Below are positions 25,844 to 34,227 of a DNA stretch of 64,000 bases, piece by piece. The stretch covers positions 2,772,824 through 2,836,823 of the forward strand of contig NC_014012.1 of the NCBI RefSeq assembly GCF_000091325.1. Direction: 5' to 3'. Position numbers and translations under genes: made by a program. Under the pieces are notes generated by a model, which worked only from the letters and a program-made list of their open reading frames with translations, did not search any database and was not told the origin of the DNA. The DNA comes from Shewanella violacea DSS12. GTDB taxonomy: Bacteria; Pseudomonadota; Gammaproteobacteria; Enterobacterales; Shewanellaceae. Within the stretch, counting starts at the first letter, position 1. Each line of letters opens with the position of its first letter.

Positions 25844-26539
25844 TTAGCTAACAAAGAAGCCCGTTAACTGAAAGCCGACTAACATCAGGCCCCCACTCAT
25901 CAACAAGGTATTAGCCCCAGTAGAAAACTGCAGATAACTTCTGTGTCGCCGCCAGAAACTCATCAAAATAAGTACCACTCCCAGTGCCAGGAACTGACCG
26001 ATTTCAACCCCGACATTGAAGGCCAAAATATTAGCAACCAGGCCTTCCTTAGGCAGATTAAACTCTTGAATTTTTGTTGCTAAACCAAAGCCATGAAATA
26101 GACCGAAAATCATCACAGCAGCCTTAGTATTGGGCTGAAAACCAAACATCCGCTTGAAACCGCCTAAGTTATCGAAACCTTTATAGACGATAGAGAAACC
26201 AATAATGGCATCGATAAGATAGGCATTAACCCGAATGTCACTGAGCACACCAAACAACAAGGTGATGCTGTGGCCTAAGGTAAACAGGCTGACATAGAGC
26301 AAGACATCTTTACTTCTAAACAGGAAGAAAATCACCCCAACAAGAAACAAGAGATGATCGTAACCGGTAACCATATGTTTGGCACCGATATAGATAAAGG
26401 GCAGAATAGAGACCCCTTCATTTTGAGTTAAAAACTGTCTGGTATCTTCATCAATCCCATGGGCGAACAGCGAAAACGACGCTAACCCCCCCAAGAGAAT
26501 AATCAATAACTTTATGGTGTTAGCCAAAACATGCCTCAT
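25844..26539 (-). CDS. HupE/UreJ_2-family membrane protein
   Basis: The protein has 231 residues with a signal or first helix ending FAHGIDED and about six further helices. Motifs of the family are visible: HMVTGYDHLLFLVGVIFFLF, FTLGHSITLLFGVL and IFGLFHGFGLATKIQ, with conserved His and Asp that could bind metal. HupE/UreJ proteins are linked to nickel or cobalt uptake, but this subfamily is uncharacterised. It lies between the anchor protein and the His-rich exported protein, all on one strand. Confidence 0.85.
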   Translation of the reverse strand: MRHVLANTIKLLIILLGGLASFSLFAHGIDEDTRQFLTQNEGVSILPFIYIGAKHMVTGYDHLLFLVGVIFFLFRSKDVLLYVSLFTLGHSITLLFGVLSDIRVNAYLIDAIIGFSIVYKGFDNLGGFKRMFGFQPNTKAAVMIFGLFHGFGLATKIQEFNLPKEGLVANILAFNVGVEIGQFLALGVVLILMSFWRRHRSYLQFSTGANTLLMSGGLMLVGFQLTGFFVS

Positions 26540-26671
26540 TACACATACTCCAAAAAATGATATTTAAATCCGTTAGCTCGACACTCGAAATAGCATAAAT
26601 GCCAAAACAAACTGGGATTTTTTTTACGGGTAAAAACTAGCGAATTGGTACGCTAGAAATATGCAGAAATA

Positions 26672-27220
26672 CTAGGCGTGAGGCGGAGGGATAGGTGGTG
26701 CGTAACGACAATTAAGATATGAGATATCATCATCCAGAAGGATTTCAGACTGAAAAAAACTGGCAATAAATATTGAGTCACAAGGCGGATGAGACTGAGT
26801 ATATGAATGGTTACTATGCTCGTGTTCCCCTTCGCCGCTTGCTGATGACATGCTAGCTATGGTGAGTTCAACACTAGCCATGTCATTAGCTAAGGGGGCA
26901 GGCTGCCCTGCATTAAACACTAAGGGCCCATGGTGATGAGAATGCGGGGGATTTAAAGCGTAAGGCGCGGAAGTAGAATTTGAATTTGAATTTGAATTTG
27001 AAGTTGAAGTTGAAGTTATTAAAACATAATTACCAGGACGATTAGCACTGTCACCATGACTATGATGATGGCTAACATTTTTCCCCATAGGATGTTTTCC
27101 ACTGGGATATTGCACAGAAAAAGCTGAGCCCATGGGAAAAAACTGGCACAGTAAAACCACCAGCAAAATAGCCAATGTTAACTTCGAATGCCCCTTAATC
27201 GGTGGCATTTTAGCGTTCAT
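26672..27220 (-). CDS. Exported His-rich protein with hexanucleotide-repeat tract
   Basis: The protein has 182 residues from the ATG at 27220; a TTG at 27265 would add fifteen. An N-terminal hydrophobic signal (LTLAILLVVLLCQFFPMGSA) is followed by three His clusters (HHHSHGDS, HSHHHGPL, HEHSNHSY) and the ending RYAPPIPPPHA, a tail also seen in small metal-related exported proteins. A Thr/Ser/Asn tract is encoded by GAATTT and GAAGTT hexamers. It probably binds divalent metal such as zinc, copper or nickel in the periplasm. Confidence 0.65.
   Translation of the reverse strand: MNAKMPPIKGHSKLTLAILLVVLLCQFFPMGSAFSVQYPSGKHPMGKNVSHHHSHGDSANRPGNYVLITSTSTSNSNSNSNSTSAPYALNPPHSHHHGPLVFNAGQPAPLANDMASVELTIASMSSASGEGEHEHSNHSYTQSHPPCDSIFIASFFQSEILLDDDISYLNCRYAPPIPPPHA
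26971..27018. repeat. Hexanucleotide microsatellite inside the His-rich gene
   Basis: About five GAATTT-type units are followed by three GAAGTT units. They encode alternating Ser-Asn and Ser-Thr. Because units are 6 bases, length changes would keep the reading frame. Confidence 0.8.
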
Positions 27221-27265
27221 AGCAAGCTTTATATCAAGCTTTATATCAAGCAGAATCGACTCCAA

Positions 27266-27624
27266 TAGGCTTATTCACATCACACTTCCAAACAGCCTTA
27301 GCATTAAATCAGCTCCCCACTCAAACATCCAGTAAAGGCTCGAATCACGCGGTTTTATTCTCTCAGCATTACCTCGTAGTCGACAATAAGCCCGCCGTCA
27401 ACTGTTCCGAGTGGACAGTTATTTAAAATCGCATCTTCCCCTAAATTAGTCTAACCGTTCAAATTAACCTTTAGAAATAACTATATAAACAGTCGTTTAA
27501 TAAGAGTTATTCCGAAGAGCATCAGCCGTTAATTACCAGCATAAGCTACTTATCATTAAACGTTAACCCCTTACGCTGGCTATGTTATTCGGTAAAAAAC
27601 ACGTGTGTTAACTAAGGATAAATT
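27266..27624 (+). promoter_or_regulatory. Divergent intergenic region upstream of the lipoxygenase cluster
   Basis: The 359 bases hold the probable promoter of the SRPBCC-lipoxygenase genes. AT-rich sequence around 27470-27520 is the likely core, but no clear operator palindrome was seen. AAGGATAA directly precedes the start at 27625. Confidence 0.45.
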
Positions 27625-28503
27625 ATGAGTAATGTAGATCTTGAATATGGTCGCTTGATAAGCCAAAGCCATGAACTGGACATTCCCTTAACAGTGGCAG
27701 AGTTTTGGTCTGGATTTGACGATTATCTCACCCTGCAGAAAGCCTTAGGCGGACATGAGGATACCAAGCTACTGACTGGAGGCGGACGTCCAAATAACGG
27801 CGTCAATGCCGAGGTGGCCTTTTCCTTTGCTGGCGGCGAGACCCGTGAGGTGCTTTGGCAGAAAGATGATACTAACCATGTCTGGGTAATGGGACTCCCT
27901 CAGTCCAATGTGCTGTTCTCATATTATCGCGCCACAGTCGCTGTTTGGCAGGCAGAAAAAACGGCAAAAGCAAAACTGACCATTGATGGTGTACTCGTCA
28001 GTAAAGACGAAAAAGAACGTCAGCTGACTTTAGATACTTTAGCTAAATTCCTGCCGACCCGTATCAATGAAATCAATGATCTGGTGTTGCAACGAGACGG
28101 CCTACGCATGTCTTTAAAGCTAAAGCTCAATTACTCCATTGAAGATTTCTGGAAAATTGTCAGCAACTGGAACGATATTTCCTGGGTAATGGGAGCAACT
28201 TCAATGGAGGATCTCGGTGATGACATTCGCCGCGTTCACTTTGGTGACATAGCCCTGGAAGAGAAACTTGATTCGGTGACGGAAGAGACTCACACCTTAG
28301 TCTATTCAATCCTCAAATCAGCCATGCCGGTCAGCATGTACAAGGGCACCCTAAGGCTTAAATCCAGAGGCAATGACAAGCTAGTGCTTCACTACGACTC
28401 GGTCTTCTTACCACGAGAAGGACAAGATAGAGAAGCAGTAAAAAAAGGCTTAGAGCAAGGATTTGCACAAAGATTAGAGTGGATGAAAAACAAATTTAAC
28501 TAA
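27625..28503 (+). CDS. Tandem SRPBCC-fold protein of the lipoxygenase cluster
   Basis: The protein has 292 residues with AAGGATAA before the ATG. It seems to hold two SRPBCC (START/Bet v1-like) domains: about 15-150 (LDIPLTVAEFWSGFDDYLTL) and 155-290 (LKLNYSIEDFWKIVSNWNDI, then GTLRLKSRGNDKLVLHYDS). Such folds bind lipids, hormones and polyketides in a deep pocket. No signal peptide is present. The stop lies 26 bases before the start of the lipoxygenase fusion, whose own N terminus is also SRPBCC-like, so the two proteins probably act together. Catalytic role unknown. Confidence 0.75.
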   Translation: MSNVDLEYGRLISQSHELDIPLTVAEFWSGFDDYLTLQKALGGHEDTKLLTGGGRPNNGVNAEVAFSFAGGETREVLWQKDDTNHVWVMGLPQSNVLFSYYRATVAVWQAEKTAKAKLTIDGVLVSKDEKERQLTLDTLAKFLPTRINEINDLVLQRDGLRMSLKLKLNYSIEDFWKIVSNWNDISWVMGATSMEDLGDDIRRVHFGDIALEEKLDSVTEETHTLVYSILKSAMPVSMYKGTLRLKSRGNDKLVLHYDSVFLPREGQDREAVKKGLEQGFAQRLEWMKNKFN

Positions 28504-28529
28504 TAAGAATCATGGAAGAGGAACGCACA

Positions 28530-31031
28530 ATGACCGATATAACTAAGCAAGCTACGGTTCAAGTAAAAGGAATCGTAAACGCCCCCATCGAAGATGTCTG
28601 GAAACTTTATCGCCCCTTCGGTGAAATGACCCAGTGGTGGCATATTTATAAGACCATGGAACTGGCCCCTCCAGCCGAAGACAAGGTGGGTGCGATTCGC
28701 ACCTTTAGCTTTAAAGATAGAAATATGACCATCAGTGAGCAACTGATATCTCGTGATGATACGACTCACACCCTAGAATATAAAATGATAAAAATGGAGC
28801 CGTCGATACCTGGCCTAGACGGTATCACGACTCGAGTACAGATGCGGTCCATCTCGGCGGTCCAAACTGAGATAACTTGGTGTAATTGGGTCATGGCCCC
28901 ATCAGTCGTCTGCAGCATGATTAAAGCGCCTCAAGCTCAAGGCTACCGCGATGGCATCACAGCCTTAAATCGGTTTTTCAATCCCTCTTTGGGCAAGGTC
29001 ATCGTCACCTTAGCTAGCATTAAAGATCTTCCCCATAGTTTCCCGCCGGTAAACCCCTATGTGATCGTTGAGCTCGATGGGGAGAACCATCAAACGGCTA
29101 AACCCAATTTCCCCTATAGCTCGACGTTCAATGATACCTTCGAATTTGAGTTACTGAGCAGAAAAGGCAGTTTAGGCTTTGGCGTTATGGACTCATGTTT
29201 AGGCAGCGATTCCCTGATCGGCACAGTCTCCCTGGATTTACATGATTTTGAGAATGATAAACCTAAGACGCTAGAGTTGGCACTCGACCAAGGTGCCTCT
29301 ATCTCTGTGACCATAGAGATGGAACTCAATAACGATATCGATGCTTTACCCCTAACGGATAAGCAGCAGCAGTTTGTCAGCCTTAAAGAGATGTCAGACA
29401 CCATCAATGGCGTCAAAGATAAGCTACAAAAAATCGTGTTAAACCTGCTGGTCGAAGAGAAGCCACGTTGGGAATATGATTCTTATCCGGTACATCCCAT
29501 GCCAAAAATGGTCAAGGGTCTGCCTAGAAGCCAAGCTCTCTCTCCTCATAAACTGAGTCGTATGGGTGAACGAGTACTCGAATTTTCATTCTCTGAATTA
29601 GAGCTAAAGCAACGTTTGGCCGAATACCCAGCGGGCTCACTCAAAGCTTATGGGGCGTTTTTTGGCGGCTATCTTCCCGTGCCTGAACTGCTAGAGTCTT
29701 GGCAGGACGACAGTGAGTTTTGTCGTCAACTGATTCAAGGGCTAAACCCCTTAATGATCGAAGCGGTTAACAGTATTGAACAGGTGCCTGAAGCGATGCG
29801 AGAGCTGGAAGCTCAGGGCAAGGGCATGTCGGAACTCATTGCCGATAAGCGACTCTTCTTAGTCGATTACAAAGAGCTTGCACCGTTCAAGTGTGAAGAT
29901 GGTAAATTCTTCTACGCTCCTTATCTCTTAGTTTATAAGCAACAGCTTGCAAATAATGACACTCGCCTGAATGTCGTCGCCATTCAGTTGGAACGCAACG
30001 AAGGTATCAACCCCATCTATACACCGGATTCGAACCAACCAAACCGGTTTATGTTTGCCAAAATTCATGTGCAATGTGCCGATAACCAGATCCATCAATT
30101 CCTCTATCATCTAGGTCTAGCCCACTTGGCGATAGAATCTATGGCGATAGCGACCCATAACAGCTTACCCAAGGAACATATCATCTCTAAGCTGTTAACC
30201 CCTCACTTCCAAGACACCATAGGCATCAACTTCCTGGCACGACAGACTCTGGTTGCAGAGCAAGGCGCAATCACTCAAAGCACTTTTGCTCTGGGTACGG
30301 CTCAAGGCGTGCAAATGGTATCCAACGGTTGGAAAACCTATGACTTCTTCAAGTCCAGTTTTCCAGAGCAATTAAAGGCACGAGGCTTCGATGAAGAGAT
30401 GAGCGATGGCTTACAAGGCTATTATTACCGTGAAGACGGATATCTCATCTGGAACGCCATAGGTAACTACACCTCAAACACAGTTAAATCTGCCTATAGT
30501 GATGATGCCGCTGTGCTAGCCGACCCTGCAGTGCAAGCCTGGGCAAAAGAATTGGCCGACCCAGATATGGGAGCCATGCCAGGCTTCCCTGCTGAGATAA
30601 ATAGTCTGGAGCTACTGAGTCATACACTACAGACGATCATCTGGATGGGCAGTGCATTCCACTCTGCAATCAACTTCCCTCAATTCCCTTATACAGCTGT
30701 GGCTCTTAACCGGCCTGCAACACTGGCAAAAAAGATGCCAGAAGGTGAACAGGACATTAGTGCCAAGTATATTGCGGCGGCGTTACCCAACCAGAAAAAT
30801 GCAGCCTTCCAGTGCCTGCTATCCTGGATGCTGGCAATGCCCTCGGAAACCTCTCTTGCTAACCTAGATCCTCTAGAAAATGATCATCCAGAGATAAGCC
30901 AAGCATTTGCCGCCGAGATGAAACAGATAAGCGAAAAAATCCATGCCCGCAACAAGCAATTATCTGCTGCGGGTAAACCTGACTATAGCTATCTATTACC
31001 GGAAAACATTGCTGCCAGTATCAATATTTAA
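28530..31031 (+). CDS. SRPBCC-C2-lipoxygenase fusion protein
   Basis: The protein has 833 residues from the ATG at 28530, which has GAGGAA upstream; the ATG at 28512 has none. Residues about 1-150 are SRPBCC-like (VNAPIEDVWKLYRPF), about 155-265 a C2-like domain (NPYVIVELDG and VMDSCLGSDSLIGTVSLDL), and about 290-833 a lipoxygenase domain. The iron ligands of lipoxygenases are all visible: His527 and His532 in YHLGLAHLAIES, His711 and Asn715 in FHSAIN, and the C-terminal Ile833. The segment LPKEHIISKLLTPHFQDTIG, then INFLARQTL, is typical. Predicted reaction: dioxygenation of polyunsaturated fatty acids. The usual PLAT domain is replaced by SRPBCC-C2. No signal peptide. Confidence 0.9.
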   Translation: MTDITKQATVQVKGIVNAPIEDVWKLYRPFGEMTQWWHIYKTMELAPPAEDKVGAIRTFSFKDRNMTISEQLISRDDTTHTLEYKMIKMEPSIPGLDGITTRVQMRSISAVQTEITWCNWVMAPSVVCSMIKAPQAQGYRDGITALNRFFNPSLGKVIVTLASIKDLPHSFPPVNPYVIVELDGENHQTAKPNFPYSSTFNDTFEFELLSRKGSLGFGVMDSCLGSDSLIGTVSLDLHDFENDKPKTLELALDQGASISVTIEMELNNDIDALPLTDKQQQFVSLKEMSDTINGVKDKLQKIVLNLLVEEKPRWEYDSYPVHPMPKMVKGLPRSQALSPHKLSRMGERVLEFSFSELELKQRLAEYPAGSLKAYGAFFGGYLPVPELLESWQDDSEFCRQLIQGLNPLMIEAVNSIEQVPEAMRELEAQGKGMSELIADKRLFLVDYKELAPFKCEDGKFFYAPYLLVYKQQLANNDTRLNVVAIQLERNEGINPIYTPDSNQPNRFMFAKIHVQCADNQIHQFLYHLGLAHLAIESMAIATHNSLPKEHIISKLLTPHFQDTIGINFLARQTLVAEQGAITQSTFALGTAQGVQMVSNGWKTYDFFKSSFPEQLKARGFDEEMSDGLQGYYYREDGYLIWNAIGNYTSNTVKSAYSDDAAVLADPAVQAWAKELADPDMGAMPGFPAEINSLELLSHTLQTIIWMGSAFHSAINFPQFPYTAVALNRPATLAKKMPEGEQDISAKYIAAALPNQKNAAFQCLLSWMLAMPSETSLANLDPLENDHPEISQAFAAEMKQISEKIHARNKQLSAAGKPDYSYLLPENIAASINI

Positions 31032-31062
31032 TGATTGAAACATAAACACACTAGCCAATATT

Positions 31063-31104
31063 CAGCGGCTTAATGGACCAGAGGTTACCTCCATCAAGCC
31101 GCTG
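31063..31104 (+). terminator. Hairpin between lipoxygenase and patatin genes
   Basis: CAGCGGCTTAATGGA and TCCATCAAGCCGCTG pair over 15 bases with one G-T wobble. The following T run is weak, so it may attenuate rather than end transcription. Confidence 0.5.
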
Positions 31105-31184
31105 TTATTGCGCTAGTTTTATAAGTTTAAGTGTTCAGTATTTTATGAATTACTCGCAGTATATACATGTAAAGGAACAGATAA

Positions 31185-32204
31185 ATGTCAAAACTTATTT
31201 TGTCTCTCGATGGTGGTGGAATTAGAGGTGTAGCCATCACTCAGTTTCTCAGTATGGTCGAGAAAAAATTACAGCAAGAGCATAATAAATCGATTCGCGA
31301 TTGTGTCGATCTATACGCAGGAACCAGTACCGGCAGTATCATAGCCTTAGCCTTGGCGACAACGGACATGACTTTGGCTCAAATCGATGAGCTGTATAAT
31401 TATGAAAATGGCAACAGGATTTTTACTGAACATAAAGGCTTTTTCGATATAGACGGTATCAATGCCCCGAAATATGAAGCCAGTGGAAAAACTGATCTGC
31501 TAAGAGAAAATTTTAATCAGGCTAAAATTGGTGACGTACCTGAAGGTAAACATGTCTTAGCCGTCTCCTACGACATTGAAAAACGTAAGCCAGTTATTAT
31601 CAAGTCCAACAAGTCTGACTATCTGGAACTCCTGTCGTCAGAGGCCGCTGATGCGACCAGCGCAGCACCAACATTCTTCCCCACTAAGGGCCTGGAATCT
31701 GCCGATACCAGTGAAGAGTCTTGGTTGATAGATGGTGGTGTGATAGCCAACAACCCCACCATGTGTGCCATTGCCGAAGCCAGAAAAATATGGCCCCATT
31801 ACTCACTCAGTGATATGCGGGTGTTATCCATAGGCACTGGATTTTTGACCAGAAAGATCAACGGTTCAAAATCCAGAAAATGGGGGGCCTTACAGTGGAT
31901 GACGGAAGGCAAACTCATGGAAGTCTTGAGCGACGAACGTATCGTTTCTTACCAGAGCTTAACCATCATGGATAGCGGCAACTATATTCGTGTTAATGCC
32001 AAACTCAAACCCCAACCTGGGCTACCTACGCCTCCCGATGATGCCATGGATGATCTGACCAAAAGCAACATCAATAGACTCAGAGAATTAGGTAAATTCT
32101 GGTTTAGTGAATACGGTGAATCTGTGGTGCAACTGCTATTGAACACCTACCAAGGCCCTTCACTCGATCGCATCGACCCAGAAACGGGCCATCCCATCGC
32201 CTAA
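31185..32204 (+). CDS. Patatin-like phospholipase of the lipoxygenase cluster
   Basis: The protein has 339 residues with AAAGGAAC before the ATG. The oxyanion motif is DGGGIRG (9-15), the nucleophile elbow GTSTG has Ser48, and the catalytic aspartate is in IDGGVIANNP (Asp183); together they form the Ser-Asp dyad of patatin lipases. The length and order fit CapV/plant-patatin type enzymes. No signal peptide is seen. It follows the lipoxygenase gene by 153 bases, and it could release fatty acids from membrane lipids as lipoxygenase substrates. Confidence 0.92.
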   Translation: MSKLILSLDGGGIRGVAITQFLSMVEKKLQQEHNKSIRDCVDLYAGTSTGSIIALALATTDMTLAQIDELYNYENGNRIFTEHKGFFDIDGINAPKYEASGKTDLLRENFNQAKIGDVPEGKHVLAVSYDIEKRKPVIIKSNKSDYLELLSSEAADATSAAPTFFPTKGLESADTSEESWLIDGGVIANNPTMCAIAEARKIWPHYSLSDMRVLSIGTGFLTRKINGSKSRKWGALQWMTEGKLMEVLSDERIVSYQSLTIMDSGNYIRVNAKLKPQPGLPTPPDDAMDDLTKSNINRLRELGKFWFSEYGESVVQLLLNTYQGPSLDRIDPETGHPIA

Positions 32205-32222
32205 GTGACAAATAAGAGCCAT

Positions 32223-32255
32223 AAAAAAGCCAGTCAAAATATCGACTGGCTTTTT
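32223..32255 (+). terminator. Terminator after patatin gene
   Basis: AAAAAGCCAGTC and GACTGGCTTTTT form a strong hairpin with a T run, about 20 bases after the patatin stop and before the end of the convergent Old Yellow Enzyme gene. Confidence 0.85.
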
Positions 32256-32301
32256 CAAAGTAACAGGCTGTTTAGTCAAAATACACGATTAACACTAACG
32301 C

Positions 32302-33354
32302 TTAGATTAAACTCGTTAGCATCTCATCTGAATATTCCACCAATGCTTTGCCATCACGCACCAGCGCCACGTAATCTGGATTAGCGATAAAAGGTCTGCC
32401 TATGGCTAATAGGTCGAACTTATCTGCTGCTATGGCACTGCTGCCAGTCTCTGCGGTATAGCTACCTACGCCCACCAACGTCTTGTTATAGATGCTACGT
32501 ACATAGCTAGACGCTCGACCACCTAAATAGTCAAACTCCATGGCATCATCGAAGATACCTATATGCAGGAAAGCCAGCTCACGCTTCTCCAGCTCAGGTA
32601 ATAGATAATCGAACACATCACGATCTCGCTTATCACCTGCCATATTGAAATAAGCACCGGGAGACACACGTAGAGCCGTTCTGTCATTGCCGATACGCGC
32701 AGTAATGGCATCGACTACCTCAAGCGCGAAACGGGACATATTTTCGGCTGTCTCGCCATACTCATCGCTGCGACGATTACTGTCGTGATGCAGGAATTGG
32801 TCGATAAGATAACCATTAGCGCCATGTATTTCGACACCATCGAAACCGGCATCAATAGCATTAGCTGCCGCCTGAGCATAATCCTCTACCAGCAGAGCAA
32901 TCTCTTCAACCGATACAGCTTTAGGCACCTGATAGGTCAAGTCACGCATTCTTGGGACACTGCCTTCGACACCGACAGCAGAAGGCGCCATCACATCACT
33001 GCTGCCGCTAGCCTGGTAAAAATGTGGATGAGCCACGCGGCCGGTATGCCACAGCTGAGCGAAGATCTTACCGCCACCTTGATGCACAGCATCTGTGACC
33101 ACTCGCCAACCTTGGAGCTGCGCCTGGGTAAACAGGCCTGGAGTATTAGGATAACCCTGACCATCGGGGCGAATAATAGCCGCCTCAGAGATGATAAGAC
33201 CCGACTCGGCGCGGCGGGCATAATAATCGGCCATGGCCTGAGTCGGCACTAATTCATCATCGGCCATACAGCGTGTCAGTGGTGCCATGAGGATACGATT
33301 TTTAAGAGACAATGTGCCGTTAAGAGCATAAGTTTGAAAAAGGTTATCAGTCAT
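32302..33354 (-). CDS. Old Yellow Enzyme family NAD(P)H:flavin oxidoreductase (NemA/OPR type)
   Basis: The protein has 350 residues from the ATG at 33354, with GAGG upstream. FMN-binding TIM barrel motifs: LKNRILMAPLTRCMA near the N terminus, FAQLWHTGRVAHP, FDGVEIHGANGYLIDQF, HHDSNRRSDEYG, and the C-terminal LLAIGRPFIANPD. The HGAN motif supplies the His/Asn pair that holds enone substrates. Such enzymes reduce activated C=C bonds, for example N-ethylmaleimide, and in plants oxo-phytodienoate. It is divergent from a TetR gene with three shared operators, so it is probably induced by electrophiles. A link to the lipoxygenase cluster is possible but not shown. Confidence 0.93.
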   Translation of the reverse strand: MTDNLFQTYALNGTLSLKNRILMAPLTRCMADDELVPTQAMADYYARRAESGLIISEAAIIRPDGQGYPNTPGLFTQAQLQGWRVVTDAVHQGGGKIFAQLWHTGRVAHPHFYQASGSSDVMAPSAVGVEGSVPRMRDLTYQVPKAVSVEEIALLVEDYAQAAANAIDAGFDGVEIHGANGYLIDQFLHHDSNRRSDEYGETAENMSRFALEVVDAITARIGNDRTALRVSPGAYFNMAGDKRDRDVFDYLLPELEKRELAFLHIGIFDDAMEFDYLGGRASSYVRSIYNKTLVGVGSYTAETGSSAIAADKFDLLAIGRPFIANPDYVALVRDGKALVEYSDEMLTSLI

Positions 33355-33369
33355 AGCGACCTCTGATTC

Positions 33370-33435
33370 TTGAATGAGCATTCAAGATATTCTTATTTGA
33401 ACGATCATTCAAGTGTATTTTGAACAAGCATTCAA
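33370..33435. promoter_or_regulatory. Three palindromic operators between OYE and TetR genes
   Basis: Three 16-base near-palindromes of the form TTGAAnnnnnATTCAA lie at 33370-33385, 33397-33412 and 33420-33435, with spacings of 27 and 23 bases. They overlap the presumed promoter of the OYE gene and precede the TetR start at 33534, as expected for repressor binding sites. Confidence 0.75.
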
Positions 33436-33533
33436 AAAAGAGTACAATTCTATTTAATCACAGTTAGTCGAATCCTGCTTGGCTGCTGTATTGATTTTTT
33501 ACCCTGATAGTAGACGGAGCTTACAAGCTAGCC

Positions 33534-34115
33534 ATGCGAAATGCCGAATTTGATAGAGAGAAAGTACTGAGATCAGCCATGACCGCCTTCATGGATAAAG
33601 GCTATGGTAAAACCAGTATGCAAGACTTAAAAAAAGCCACCGGACTACATCCAGGCTCTATCTATTGTGCATTCGAAAATAAACGAGGCCTACTGTTAGC
33701 GGCGTTAGAGCAATATAAACTGGACAGAAATACTGAATTTGATGGCTTCTTCGCTGGCGAGGCTAAGGTAATGAGCAAGCTTAAAGCCTATCTGGATCAT
33801 ATCGTTCAAGAATGCCAAAGTTGTGATGCTGCCCGAGCCTGCCTACTCACCAAAGCCCTCAACGAACTGGCCGAGCAAGATACAGAGGTGCAAGAAGTCA
33901 TCACAGGTAACTTAGCTAACTGGCAACTGGCACTGACTCAAGTTTTTGAACTGGCTCAAACCAAAGGTGAACTCACCACAGAGCGCAGTGCAGCACATCT
34001 GGCGCGTTACTTCATGCTGGGCATATATGGCCTGAGAACTTTTGCTCATACTCATCCTAAAGGCGACACCATACAAGAACTGGCCGACCAGCTTTACCAG
34101 GACCTGTGCCGCTAA
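33534..34115 (+). CDS. TetR-family repressor, NemR/AcuR-like
   Basis: The protein has 193 residues. The N-terminal TetR helix-turn-helix reads TSMQDLKKATGLHPGSIYCA. The ligand domain has Cys residues around 95-105 (CQSCDAARACLLTKALNEL), a feature of NemR-like sensors that respond to electrophiles through cysteine modification. It is divergent from the OYE gene and probably represses it and itself. The ligand is inferred from the partner gene. Confidence 0.88.
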   Translation: MRNAEFDREKVLRSAMTAFMDKGYGKTSMQDLKKATGLHPGSIYCAFENKRGLLLAALEQYKLDRNTEFDGFFAGEAKVMSKLKAYLDHIVQECQSCDAARACLLTKALNELAEQDTEVQEVITGNLANWQLALTQVFELAQTKGELTTERSAAHLARYFMLGIYGLRTFAHTHPKGDTIQELADQLYQDLCR

Positions 34116-34194
34116 GCTTAAAACTCGAGACTTTCTCAGCTCTATCTCGAAACTCGTGACTCACAACTTTCTTAGCCACATCTTAAGACTAAAG

Positions 34195-34227
34195 CTGGAT
34201 TCCGGCCACCAGCACGCCAGAATGACG
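34195..34227 (+). repeat. Partial CTGGATTCCGG repeat (copy 3)
   Basis: The 33 bases run from CTGGATTCCGG to GCCAGAATGACG. This is a shorter, diverged relative of the repeats at 19475 and 40986, in a gene-free stretch (34116-34400) full of decayed AACTCGxxACTTTCTCAGC direct repeats. Confidence 0.55.
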
